From Lepisosteus oculatus (Eukaryota; Chordata; Actinopteri; Semionotiformes; Lepisosteidae): a stretch of 64,000 nucleotides of DNA. Shown here in pieces: positions 12,085 through 25,000 of this stretch (position 1 is the stretch's first letter; every line of letters starts with the position of its first letter). The translations under genes and the position numbers were made by a program. The DNA is taken from assembly GCF_040954835.1 (NCBI RefSeq), contig NC_090698.1, forward strand, positions 6,074,501 through 6,138,500, written 5' to 3'. The notes beneath the pieces were generated by a model. It had not been told where the DNA came from. It saw only the letters and a list, made by a program, of their open reading frames with translations, and made no database searches.

Positions 12085-12560
12085 GGAATATTAATATGAA
12101 GTTACAGCTGATTAGACTAGGTGTCTTTACAGTATCTACAGGTCTGAGGATGATGAGTGTTAATGTGAGGTTACAGATGACCAGACTGAGAGTCTTTACA
12201 GTATCTACAGGTCTGAGGATGATGAGTGTTAATGTGAGGTTACAGATGACCAGACAGAGTCTTTACAGTATCTACAGGTCTGAGGATGATGAGTGTTAAT
12301 GTGAGGTTACAGATGACCAGACTGAGAGTCTTTACAGTATCTACAGGTCTGAGGATGATGAGTGTCAATGTGAGGTTACAGATGACCAGACAGAGTCTTT
12401 ACAGTATCTACAGGTCTGGTGATGATGAGTGTTAACGTGAGGTTACAGATGACCAGACTGAGAGTCTTTACAGTATCTACAGGTCTGAGGATGATGAGTG
12501 TTAATGTGAGGTTACAGATGACCAGACAGAGTCTTTACAGTATCTACAGGTCTGATGACA
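12085..12560 (+). repeat. 65/69-bp minisatellite
   Basis: Seven copies of a unit containing GTCTTTACAGTATCTACAGG, TCTGAGGATGATGAGTGTTA and ATGTGAGGTTACAGATGACC. The spacer alternates between AGACTGAGA and AGACAGA, which makes the period alternate between two lengths. The first copy is diverged. Related copies in reverse orientation lie at 9545-9745. Confidence 0.9.
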
Positions 12561-12759
12561 ATGGAGTGCCTATATAGACTTAAACTAATTTAAGGACTGC
12601 CTGAAATGAAAGCCTGAAATGATCCAGTAAAATGTTTGTCTTCGTACCATTGTGAGCGGCAGTCTTTCTCATGAATTAGAAACCTCACCTCAGTGTGCGC
12701 GTCTTGTCGCTGTAGTGTCCTCGGATCTCTTCCTGAAACAGGATCGCAGTTAAGCACAC

Positions 12760-13088
12760 AGCAGCACAGTGGGCGCACGTCCGTCCCATAACCTGTTTCT
12801 CTTCACGCCAGCTGTTGGTTTTGCACATTTCGAAACACCGGATGTGACTCGCATCCCGCTCACTCCCCAGTCTGGCATCCCCAGCTGGGCGGGGATCAGG
12901 AATCTCAGGGCCGGATCTGCAGGGGAGGATGAGGAGGATGAGGGGAGGATGAGGAGGGGCACACGGGCTCTGGCTCGAGGTGCAGGAGGGTGAGGGTGAG
13001 GAAATGGCAGTCACGGTCACGTGACCGACTCGAACCCGCGACAGCTGGGCCGGCCCGAGCTGGGCGCGCGGGAATTCAGAACCGTTTC
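12760..13088 (+). promoter_or_regulatory. Putative RASGRP4 promoter / 5' UTR, CpG-rich
   Basis: The few hundred bases before the RASGRP4 start are GC- and CpG-rich and carry no TATA box that I can see. The clearest element is a perfect 12-base palindrome, GGTCACGTGACC, at 13015-13026, centred on a CACGTG E-box 63 bases before the ATG. The transcription start is not identifiable by eye. Confidence 0.5.
13015..13026. promoter_or_regulatory. Palindromic CACGTG E-box (GTCACGTGAC)
   Basis: GGTCACGTGACC reads the same on both strands. GTCACGTGAC is the high-affinity form bound by USF and by the MITF/TFE family of basic helix-loop-helix leucine zipper factors. Mammalian RASGRP4 is mast-cell enriched and MITF is a mast-cell regulator, which makes this placement suggestive. 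That link is inference. Confidence 0.5.
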
Positions 13089-16000
13089 ATGAGTGAAACT
13101 GAGCGGCGAGGGTACATCTCCACCATCTATCACTCCTCCTCCTTCCCTCTGTCATTGTCTCATGCCTTCGCTTCCTCCTCCTCCTTCGCCATCACCCCTC
13201 CTCGTCCCCCTCCTCTCTCCCCCTCTCCTGTGTCTCCTCTTCACTGGCACGGCACTGACAGAGACACCTCTCCTGTCTCCCCTCTCCCAGGAAGTCCCGA
13301 GCGGAGTGCGGGGGCATGCTGACGGGGGGCGGCGGGGGTGTGCGGGCCGGGGGCCGGGCGGTGAGGAGGAGGATGACCTGCCCGTCCCCCCAGGAGATCA
13401 GCCGGGCCCAGGCCATGATGACGCCGCTGGGCTCGCTGACCCGCGGGGCCAGCCTGGACGAGCTCATCGACCGCTGCCTCAACTCCTTCGGTGAGAGAGA
13501 GGGGACGGGGGTCTGACGGAGGGAGGGATCTAACAGAGGGAGAGATGGATGAGATGTGGACGGATGGAGGGAGGGATGGAGGGATCTGACTGAGGAAGAG
13601 AGGGATGAGGGATGGAGGGAGGGATCTGACAGAGGAAGAGAAGGATGGAGAGAGGGAAGAGATGGAGAGATGGATCTGACAGAGGAAGAGAGGGATGGAG
13701 ACAGGGAGGGATCTGACAGAGGAAGAGAGGGATGGAGAGGGAGGAATCTGACAGAGGAAGAGAGGGATGGAGAGGGAGGACTCTGACAGGAAGAGAGGGA
13801 TGGAGGGAGGGATCTGACAGAGGAGGAGAGGGATGGAGAGAGGGATCTGACAGAGGAGGAGAGGGATGGAGAGAGGGATCTGACAGGAAGAGAGGGATGG
13901 AGGGAGGGATCTGACAGAGGAAGAGAGGGATGGAGAGGGAGGGATCTGACAGAGGAGGAGAGGGATGGAGAGAGGGATCTGTCAGAGGAAGAGAGGGATG
14001 GAGGGAGGGATCTGACAGAGGAGGAGAGGGATGGAGAGAGGGATCTGACAGAGGAAGAGAGGGATGGAGGGAGGGATCTGACAGAGGAGGAGAGGGATGG
14101 AGGGAGGAGAGTGACAGAGGGATCTGATAAGAAGAGAGATGGCTGCTTCACTCTGTCAAACGCGCACACAGTGTCCACAGCAGCAGCCGCAGCTCAAGTG
14201 TCCGGGGGGAGAGAGGGGGTCCGTTGTGTTCTGCACTCAGCAGAACCGCTGTGGTGGGTGTCTTCATTCCCTGGCTCCTCTGCCCTCCCGTGCAGCTGTC
14301 TGCTCTGCTCCATGCTGGCATCAGGTGTGGCAGGACGCTGGCGTGGCGCGGTCCGAGCGTGGCTCTGCCCTCTGCAAGAGGAAGCCACGTGACGCGATTT
14401 CAGCAAGAGTGCCAGCGCCACCCCAGACCTCAGCGAGGTCACACACTCATGTGTTTTTCCTGTATGAATGTCTCTCTCTGCCCTTCTCTTTCTACTTGTC
14501 TCCCTCTGCCCCTCTCTCAGTTCAATTCACAAAGCTTTATTGGCATGACCAATGAGCGTCAGGGTTGCCAAAGCACAAACAATGAACACAACATTTACAA
14601 TATAGACACATCATAATACATTGACATACAAACATATGGAGCATTATTGAGAGACAGGCTCAGTGTTCCTCAGGCTGGGACAGGAGATCACATACTGCTC
14701 ATACTAGAAAGACTAGCCCTCTTTCCCTAACTGCCCCCTCTCTCTCCTTGTCTGTCTCTATCTCTCTCCCTGTCTGTCTCTCTCCCTCTCTCTCCTTGTC
14801 TGTCTCTCTATCCCTCTCTCTCCCTGTCTGTCTCTCTATCCCTCTCTCTCTCCCTGTCTGTCTCTATCCCTCTCTCCCTGCTCTGCCCCTCTCTCTCTGG
14901 TTGTGCCGGAGCGTGGGAGCGAGGGTAGGGAGGGTAGGGAGATGCTGCTGGAGGAATGCGGACAGAGAGAGTGTGGACGTGCGAGATGGAGGGGAGAGGG
15001 ACAATCAGACTTTGTTCTAGGAGCAGGAGAGCTCCTGTCTGAGAGTCACAGGAGAGGGACAGCAGGCCTGATCCACACAGCAGACACACACGCTCTGATA
15101 CACACACACACTGGTACACACACAGCAAACAAATACACACAAACTCTGATTCACAGCAAACACACACACAGCAGACACACACGCTCTGATACACACTCAA
15201 CAGAAACACACTGATACATGCATAACAGACAAAAATGCTCCGATACACACTCAACAGACAGACACACACTGATTCACACACAGCATAAACTCACACACTG
15301 ATACACATACTGTACAGCAGACACACACACACTGATACACACAGCAGACACACGCTCTCTGATACACACTCAACAGACACACACACACTGAAACACACTC
15401 AATAGACACACACACACTGATACACACACAGCAGACATACAGGCTCTGATGCACACTCAACAGACGCACACAATTCAATTCAATTCAAGGTGCTTTATTG
15501 GCATGACCAATGAGAAAATCAGTGTTTCCAAAGCAAAACAAATACAATTAACATAAAACAAAAATCTACAGACATTTACAATAAAGACACAATCATATGA
15601 TATTTACATATAAACATATGGAGCATTATTGGGAGACAGGCTCACTGTTCCAGGAGGTCACATACTGGGAGTTCCCTCCTCCCTCTCCCAGTAGGATTGG
15701 GACTTGTTGTGACTCTGGCAGGTGTGGGAACTCTGGGATTAGATTTGTAAATTTAGGGTAGAATGTTTCTCTAATCCCAGAGTATCTGTCACAGTGCAGT
15801 AGGAAGTGCACCTCTGTCTCTATTTCTCCCCGCTGGCAGTGGGAGCACAGCCTGTCCTCTCTGGGCAGCCAGGTCTGCCTGTGTCGCCCAGTTTCCATGA
15901 CCAGGCTGTGGTCACTGAGCCTGTTCTTCGTCAAGGTCTGTTTCTTTTTGCTTTCTCTTTTCTTGGTCAAATATTCGGCTAGTGTGTATTGTCTGTTTAG

Positions 16001-19000
16001 GGTTCTGAAGCATTCTGTAGCATTCCTCGGGTCAGTGAGGCTCAGGACCAGCTGGCGCAGGGGGGCTCTGTTTTGGGCTCAGCTCCTGGCTCAGAAGGGC
16101 CTTGTGGTGGTAGGAATTTTGGTCACTGTTTTTTAGGTGTAGCCAATACTTTAATATTCTTTTCTGTATGTTTATCAATAGTGGGTACTGGCCTAATTCG
16201 GCCCTGCACCCGTTGTTAGGTGTTTTTTTCTGCACACGGAGGATTTTTCTACAGATCTCCATGTGCAGAGTTTCTGTGGGGTGTTTGTCCCATTGAGTGT
16301 ACTCCTGGTCTGTGAGGGAACCCCACACTTCACTGCCGTATAGGGCAATGGGTTGGATTACACTTTCAAATATTTGGAGCCAGATTCTTGTCGGTGGGTC
16401 GATGTTGAAAAGCCTCCTTCTTTTTGAGTGCCTTCTCCCTCAGTGCCTTCACTGCCAGGTCAAAACTCCCAGAAGAGCTGATGGTGAGACCGAGATATGT
16501 GTAGCTGGATGTGTGCTCCAATGTGTTGTTTTTGAGTGTGAATTTGTACTGTTTCCCTGAGGTCTGGCTCTCTTCTGGAAAACCATGACTCTGGTCTTGT
16601 CCAGATTGACTGTCAGCGCCCAGGTCTGACAGTACTGCTCCAGCAGTGCCAGGTTCTGCTGCAGCCCCTGTTCTGTGGGCGACAGCAGGACCAGGTCATC
16701 TGCATAGACACACTGATACACACTCAACAGATACACACTGATTCTCAAACAGCACAAACACACACACTGATTCAAACACTGCACAAACACACGCACTGAT
16801 ACACACACAGCAGGCATGCCCACATGCTGATACAAACTCTGATACACACAGTAGACACAGACAGTAATGCACACACAACAGGCACAAACACCCTTATACA
16901 CACTCAACAGACACGCACACCGATACACAAGAACACCAACACTGACACACACACGGTGACTTACACACTGTCATGGACTGTGAGACTGCCCTACACCACT
17001 CCTACACCGTGCTGCTGTGCCCAGCGTGACCAGGCCTTTGACAACTCCAACACGACTGACCGGCTGACCGGCTGACTGACCGCTCGGCGCTCTGTCTCTC
17101 AGACCAGGACGGGAAGCTGCAGCGGGGGTCGCAGGTCGTCGACATGACCCTGATGATGCACTGCTGGGTCGTGCCCTCGCACTCCTTCGGGCGCCGGCTG
17201 CTCACCCTATATCCTCCCTGGAAACCTGTCGGAATTCCCCGCGCCTCTCCCAGCCTGCTTCCGGACAGGAGACGGAGCTGGCTTTCCGGGGCTAGACTAG
17301 AAAGACATGGATGGTTATGACAAGCGAACATATAGTCCGGGCTGTTACTTGGTAAGAGAAGTAAACAACTGGAGTGACTAACTGGTAACTGGTCACTGCA
17401 CTGAAGACATCTTAGACATTTGCAGGGTGATTAGCCAGCAGCCATATCACCCTGCAACTCACAACTGGCAGCCCACTGGAGCTCAGCAGGTGTGAGCCTG
17501 GTCAGTACCTGGATGGGAGACCTCCTGGGAAAAACTAAGGTTGCTGCTGGAAGAGGTGTTAGTAGGACCAGCAGGGGGCGCTCACTCTGCGGTCCAGGTG
17601 GGTCTTAATGCCCCAGTATAGTGACGGGGACACTGTACTGTAAGCAGGCGCCGTCCTTTGGATGAGACATAAAACCGAGGTCCTGACTCTCTGTGGTCAT
17701 TAAAAATCCCAGGGCGTTTCTCGAAAAGAGTAGGGGTGTAACCCCAGCGTCCTGGCCAAATTTCCCATTGGCCCTTACCAATCATGGCCTCCTAATAATC
17801 CCCCTCTATGAATTGGCTTCATCACTCTGCTCTCCTCTCACTGATAGCTGGTGTGTGGTGAGCGTTCTGGCGCACTATGGCTGCCGTCACATCATCCAGG
17901 TGGGGGTACACACTGGTGGGGGTGGAGGGGAGACCCCATTACCTGGAAAGCACTTTGAGTGGAGTGTCCAGAAAAGCACTATATAAATGTAAGCAATTAT
18001 TATTATTATTTGCACATTCAAGATGCACTTTAACATGCCGCAATTAAAGAATGACAGTTTGCTCTTGCCTGTTATTAGCAGTGGTCCTGATTTAGGGGTG
18101 ACCTCAGTCACAAGGCCTGATTCAGGGTAGAAACAGGGTGCATAATTCTGACAGATTAAACAGAAAATACAAGAATTTTGCCTTGAAAAGGAATGGGTGC
18201 TCCACCTGATTCACTCTGTGGTGTATGTACTGTATGTACCGCCCTACAGTGGTTTAAACTGAGGCTGACCTGTGTCAATTCTATTGTATGTGACCTGAAC
18301 TGATCTGTGCTTAACTGGACCTGTCCTGGATTCATGCTGAACTGAGCTTATGTGTGCTGCACAGTGCTCAGCTAAGCAGCACTGAGCTGGTCTGTGCTGA
18401 AGACAGATGTAATGTGCTGGTCTGAGCAGAACTCAGCTGCATTGAGTTGAACTGAGCAGCTCTGAGATGATCTGTGTTGATCTGTGCTGAACTGAACTGC
18501 ACAGGGCTGGTCTGTATTGAACTGAGTTGATATGGAACAAGTAAAAGTTTATTCCAAGCTGAAAAGAAAAGAGACTTCTTCAGGTCAAGAAAAAGACTGT
18601 CTCTTTTCTTTTCAACCTGGAATAAACCTTTACTTGTTCCTCTGCAGCCTACACATGCTGACACAGCTCCCTACCTGAGCTGATATGTGCTGGTCTGTGT
18701 TGAACTGATTTGATCTGTGGTGCAGTAGTAGAATTTGCATTAGTGTTGTTTTGGTCAGATGTGTAGTTCTTGTATGATGGTGTGCCCATGTGCTGTGGAC
18801 ACGGATGTCCTGAGGTATAGCTTTGTCACTGTGTTGTGTACATAACGTGTGAAGAGCTGTTGTATTGTCATGTGTGGTAGAGGCGCCATTGCGCAGTAGT
18901 AGTGCTGTTGTCTTTCCTTGACTGGCTCACATATCGGGACTGTCCTGTGGAGAAGAGAGGACACCTGAGACCTCGAATTTGCCACTTCATCAGGTCAGTC

Positions 19001-22000
19001 CTGCTGTCTGTTTCTGACTGCATGTACAGTATCTGCCTCTCAAAAACAAAGTGTTTCTGGATGTGAGATACGATTCTCTCCGTCCGTGTGCCTGTCTGTC
19101 AGCATGAGTTTCACTCACTGCCTGTCTCTCACTGTCTGGTTGTTGGCATGTCTGTCTCTTACAGACTGTCTCAGTGCAGTGTTAATGTACTGGAGTGTCC
19201 AGTCAGTGTGTCTGTATTAACCCTTCTCTCTCAGTGCAGTGTTAATGTACTGGAGTGTCCAGTCAGTGTGTCTGTATTAACCCCTCTCTCTCTCAGTGCA
19301 GTGTTAATGTACTGGAGTGTCCAGTCAGTGTGTCTGGACTGTATTAACCCCTCTCTCTCAGTGCAGTGTTAATGTACTGGAGTGTCCAGTCAATGTGTCT
19401 GTATTAACCCCTCTCTCTCTCAGGCACTGGATCAACCGGTTCCCAGTGGTGTTCAAGGGCGATGACCTGCTGGGGGGAGTGATGGAGGAGCTGTGGGAAC
19501 TGGTGAAACGAGAAGGAGAGGAGCAGCACTCTCAGCTCGTAGACACCTCCGACCTGTGAGAGGCAGTACTGCACTGTGTATAGACACACCTGTGTGCCCT
19601 GCAGTCTCCTCCTCGGGAGCAAGAGAGAGGAGAGGGGAGGAAGAGAGAGGAGAGGGGAGGAAGAAAGAAGAGAGGAGGAGAGGGGAGGAAGAGAGAGGAG
19701 AGAGGGAGGGAGAGGAAGAGAGGGGAGGAAGAGAGAGGAGAAAGGGAGGAAGAGAGAGGAGAAAGGGAGGGAGAGGAGGAAAGAGGGAGGGAGAGCAGGA
19801 GAGGGCAGGAAGAGAGAGGAAACAGGGAGGGAGAGGAGAGAGATAGACGGAGAGGAGGAGAGGGGATGACAAGGAGAGATGAAAGGCGAGGAGGAGAGGG
19901 GAGGAAGAGAGAGGTGTTGATCTACAGAAGTATACACTTTTATTTATAGTGGCTATTTCTAACCAACATGAGTGCTCAAACAGAACACATTTATGGCTGA
20001 GAGACATTAAATGTCAGTATAAAGTGTGTGACCCCTTCTCTTGCTGTCCCATCCCTCAGCCAGCCCTCCAGCGGCTGTAGACGTCTGACCCTGCAGGGCG
20101 GGGGCCCGGAGGTGAAGAAGAGGAAGGTGTCCCTGCTGTTTGACCACATGGAGCCAGGAGAACTGGCCGAGCACCTCAGCTACCTGGAGTTCAAGAACTT
20201 CTGCAGGGTCTCGGTGAGCCCCCTCAGTCAAACATCTAGTCAGTTCCTGGCACAAGTTTTACCTCTGATCTATTAACATTTCCTTCTCTCTCCCTCCCTA
20301 CTCCCTTCATCTGTCTCCTCCGTCCCTCCCTCTTCCCTCCCTCCCTCCCCACCCTCGCTCCCTCTCCCTCCTCCTCTCTCAGTACTTGGATTACCGGAGC
20401 TATGTGCTGCGGGGGTCTGTGCGGGAGAACCCTGCGCTGGAGCGCTCAGTGACGTTGTGCAACGGGATCTCTCAGTGGGTCCAGCTCATGATCCTGAACC
20501 AACACACGGCCCAGCAGCGGGCGGAGGTCTTCACCAAGTTCATCTACGTGGCACAGGTGACTGGAACTGGCACGTGCACACTCACTCACACTCTCACACT
20601 GTCCCCACTCTCACACTCACAGTCACACTCTCCCCACTCACCACTCACACTCACTCACACTCATACTCTCACCATTCACACACTCACACTCACACTCACA
20701 CTCTCCCCACTCACACACTCACACACTCACACTCTCCCCACTCACACTCACACTCACACTCTCACACTCACACTCTCACTCACACTCTCACACTCACACT
20801 CTCACACTCTCACACTCACACTCTCTCTCCCCACTCACACTCTCACTCTCACACTCACACTCACACTCACACTCTCACACTCACACTCTCACTCTCACAC
20901 TCACACTCACACTCTCACACTCACACTCACTCTCCCCACTCACACTCACACTCACACTCTCACTCTCACACTCACACTCTCCCCACTCACACTCTCACTC
21001 TCACACTCTCCCCACTCACTCTCACACTCACACTCTCACTCTCACACTCTCCCCACTCACACTCTCACTCTCACACTCTCACTCTCACACTCACACTCAC
21101 ACTCTCACACTCACACTCACACTCTCCCCACTCACACTCTCCCCACTCACACTCACTCTCACACTCTCACACTCACACTCTCCCCACTCTCACTCTCACA
21201 CTCACACTCTCACACTCTCACTCTCACACTCTCCCCACTCACTCTCACACTCACACTCTCACTCTCACACTCCCCCCACTCACACTCTCACTCTCAAACT
21301 CTCACTCTCACACTCACACTCTCACACTCTCCCCACTCACACTCACACTCTCACTCTCACACTCTCCCCACTCACACTCACTCTCTCACTCTCACACTCT
21401 CACACTCACACTCTCACACTCACACTCTCCCCACTCTCACTCTCACACTCACACTCTCACACTCACACTCTCCCCACTCACTCTCTCACACTCTCACTCT
21501 CACTCTCCCCACTCACACTCTCCCCACTCTCACTCTCACACTCACTCTCACACTCACACTCTCCCCACTCTCACACTCACACTCACACTCTCACACTCAC
21601 TCTTTCACACTCTCACTCTCACACTCACACTCTCACACTCACACTCACTCTCACACTCTCCCCACTCACTCTCTCACTCTCACTCTCTCACACTCTCACT
21701 CTCACACTCTCACTCTCACACTCTCACACTCACACTCACTCACACTCTCCCCACTCACACTCTCACTCTCACACTCTCACTCACACTCACATACTCACAC
21801 TCTCCCCACTCACACTCTCACTCTAACACTCACACTCTCACACTCAGTCACACACACTCTCCCCACTCACACTCTCACTCTCTCACTCTCTCACTCTCTC
21901 ACACTCACACACTCACACACACTCTCACACTCACACTCACACTCTCACACACTCTCCCCACTCACACACTCACACTCACATACTCACACTCACACACTCA

Positions 22001-25000
22001 CTCACACTCTCCCCACTCACACTCACACTCTCACACACTTACACACACTCTCTCACACTCACACTCATACTCACGCTCAAACTCACACACCACACAGCCT
22101 CCTTGTTCTGGCATGATCGGGGCCTCTCCCTCCTCCAGCTGCGTCTCTCTGTGTTGTGCAGAAGCTGCGGGCTCTCCAGAACTTCAGCACGCTGATGGCA
22201 GTGACGGGGGGGCTGTGTCACAGCTCCATCTCGCGCCTCAAGGACACGGCCAGCCTGCTGCCCCAGGACGTCACCAAGGTCAGACACTGGGACACCCTGG
22301 TCTCGGACAGGAACTGCGGCACAGGCAGCTGCTCCACAGACACGAAGCACTCTTGAACACAAGCCCTCCTTGCCCACACACAGCTCTGCGCTGCTCACGC
22401 GCAGTATTCTAGAACGGGAATCTTCTCACCCACATATAGGATTGTAGAACATGGCGTTCTGGAACAGGAGCCTCCAGAAACAGATCTGAGCTTCGACAAA
22501 CGGGTACAACCTCAGATAGCAAAACAACAACAGGTGGCTCTAGAAGAAGGATCAGGGTAGAGCAAGGCACCCTAGTGATCCAGACTCTGGGTGGGTTGCT
22601 GTTCTAGAGTGATGTCTCTGTTGTTCTAGAGCTGTTCTACACCCATATTCATCACCTGTTTCTAACCCAAATTGGACTTTTTTCCTTACTTCTTGACTCT
22701 TTTCTCTCCCTGCCACTGTCTGCCCTCTGTCCGCCCCAGACCCTGAACGAGCTGACGGAGCTGCTGTCGTCCAGCAGTAACTACGGCACTTACCGGCGGG
22801 TGTACAGTGACTGTGTGGGCTTCAAGATGCCCATCCTGGGGGTCCACCTGAAGGACCTGGTGTCCCTGCACGAGGCCCTGCCCGACTACCTGGAGGACAA
22901 CAAGATCAACCTCAGCAAGATGCAGCACCTGTACAGCAACATCAGTGAGCTGCTGGCCATCCAGAATCACCACCCACCCTTCCAGGCCAACAAGGACCTG
23001 CTGCACCTGCTCACGGTGAGAGGGAGGGACAGGAACAGACTGGGAGAGAGGGAGAGGAATGGACTGGGACAGAGGGAGAGGAATGGACTGGGACAGAGTC
23101 ACAGGAACAGACTGGGACAGAGTCACAGGAACTGACTGGGACAGAGGGACAGGAACGAGAGAGACAGAGGAGTATGTGGAGGAAAGGGAGAGAGAGAGGA
23201 GTGTGTGGAGGGAAGGGGGAGAGGCAGAGGAGTGTGTGGAGGAAGAAGAGAGCGAGGGAAGGGACAGAGAGGAGTGTATGGAGGGAAGGAGAGAGAGAGG
23301 GAAGGGAGAGAGAGAAATCTATGTCTGTAGATTTTAGTTTACTTTTATTTTTGTTTTGTTTCGTGGTAATTTTATTATTTTTATTTGCTTTGGCAACACT
23401 GATTGTACCCATCGGTCAGGCTAATAAAGCACCTTGAATTGAATTGAATTGAGAGGAGTGTGCGGAGGGAAGGGAGACAGAGGGAGGGAGGAGTCTGTAC
23501 AGCACAGGCTGACTCAGGGAGAATGGAGAAAGAGAGAAAGGGAGGAGTGTGAGTGTGCTCTGTGACCCAGCCTGACACTGTGTGACCTTGTGTGTCCCCA
23601 GCTGTCTCTAGACCTGTACTACACAGAGGATGAGATCTACGAGCTCTCCTATGCCAAGGAACCTAAGAACCCTAAATTACAGGTGCGAAAGAGACCACAA
23701 CACAGGACATTACAGCATGGTATTGTACAGTACAACCCCATATACTGCGCTATGATACAATGCAGGACAGAACAGCACAGTGCAACCCAATGCAGCATAG
23801 AACAGTACAGTATAGAACAGTATAACCCAGTACAGAAGAGGGAAGCTCAGACACCTTTAAAAACAGCGTAGCATAGGACAGACAGTATAGTACTGCACAA
23901 TGAAACAAGGTACCATACAGTACAGTACAGCACAATGGAAAAGCACTGTATAATGCAGCTCAACATACTACAACACAGAGTAGCTCCACACAGTATAGTG
24001 TAACACAGCACTGTGTAGTACAGCAGAGTATGACCTGGTACAGCACAGCGCCCCACAACACACCATTGCACAGAGGAGAGTGATACACACTATGGTTCAA
24101 CACTATAGAGCAGGAATTATTGACAGCCGAGCTCCGTACACAGCAGTGTACAGGATGCAAGAGAAACAGAGTACAGGGTGTTCGTATCCAAACAACTTAA
24201 TGAGGCCGACATACAAAACAGCTGCTTTAAAAATCCTGCTGGCTTCCTAGGCTCCTTAGAAAACCCAGTACATTGTAACGCAGCTGGGATACACAGTCAT
24301 AAAGAACAGTGTGATGTGATCACGTCATGTGCTCTCTGTCTCTCTCCCCCACCCTCTCTTCCTTCCTCGGCCTGCTCTCCAGTCTGTCACCCCAGTGAAG
24401 CCCCCAATGATAGCAGACTGGGCGTCCGGGGTGGCCCCCCGCCTCGACCCCGCCACCATCTCCAAGCACGTCAAACAGATGGTTGACGTAAGGACGCTCT
24501 CATTCTGATTTGACATTTTTTAGGTTCAATATATTTTTCCCTGTTAAAATGCTTAACAACAATGGCTTACACTTGTATAGCGCTTTTCTGGACACTCCAC
24601 TCAGAGCGCTTTACAGGTAATGGGGATCCCCTCCACCCCCACCAGTGTGCAGCCCCACCTGGATGATGAGACAGCAGCCATAGTGCACCAGTACTCTCCC
24701 CACACACCAGCTCTCAGTGGGAGGAGAGCAGAGTGATGAAGCCAGTTCAGCGATGGGGATTATTAGGAGGCCATGACTGGTAAAGGCCAGGGGGAAATTT
24801 GGCCAGGACACCAGGGTGATTTACCACCCTAATGCCCTGGGATTTTTAATTACCTCAGAGAGTCAAGACCTCAGTTTTACGTGTCATCTGAAGGACGGCA
24901 CTTTATTTTACAGTATAGTGTCTCCGTCACTATACTGGGGCATTAGGACCCACACAGACCGCAGGGTGAGCGCCCCCTGCTGGTTCCTGTAACACCTCTT

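Larger units (their letters stand above)
17209..18930 (+). other. Apparent U12-type AT-AC intron (RASGRP4 intron 3)
   Basis: Exon 3 ends ...CTGCTCACCCT and the next bases are ATATCCTCC, the minor-spliceosome 5' site with AT termini. No usable GT donor exists near this point. The intron ends TTCCTTGACTGGCTCAC; TTCCTTGAC (18914-18922) fits the U12 branch consensus TTCCTTRAY, with the branch A nine bases before the AC. Joining gives [16 protein letters not shown] then RPRICHFIR. The latter aligns without gaps to the RASGRP1 segment [20 protein letters not shown] and keeps phase 2. Confidence 0.85.

Noticed and set aside
13316..13318. ATG at 13316 as the RASGRP4 start
   Set aside because: A good acceptor at 13290 and the upstream mini-exon MSETERR give [14 protein letters not shown]. 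This matches the length and Lys-Ser...Glu-Cys pattern of the human N-terminus and keeps phase.
13192..14178. 328-codon minus-strand frame over RASGRP4 exon 2 and intron 2
   Set aside because: It is a Ser/Pro/Leu translation of the GA-rich minisatellite plus the antisense of exon 2.
17436..17550. 5S rRNA gene
   Set aside because: Similarity to 5S is clear but diverged, and it is fused to a SINE body and tail repeated at five other places in the window.
20386..22412. Very long open frames (576 and 651 codons) on the plus strand
   Set aside because: Apart from the short RASGRP4 exons at the ends, they translate the CACACTCT array, which simply lacks stop codons.
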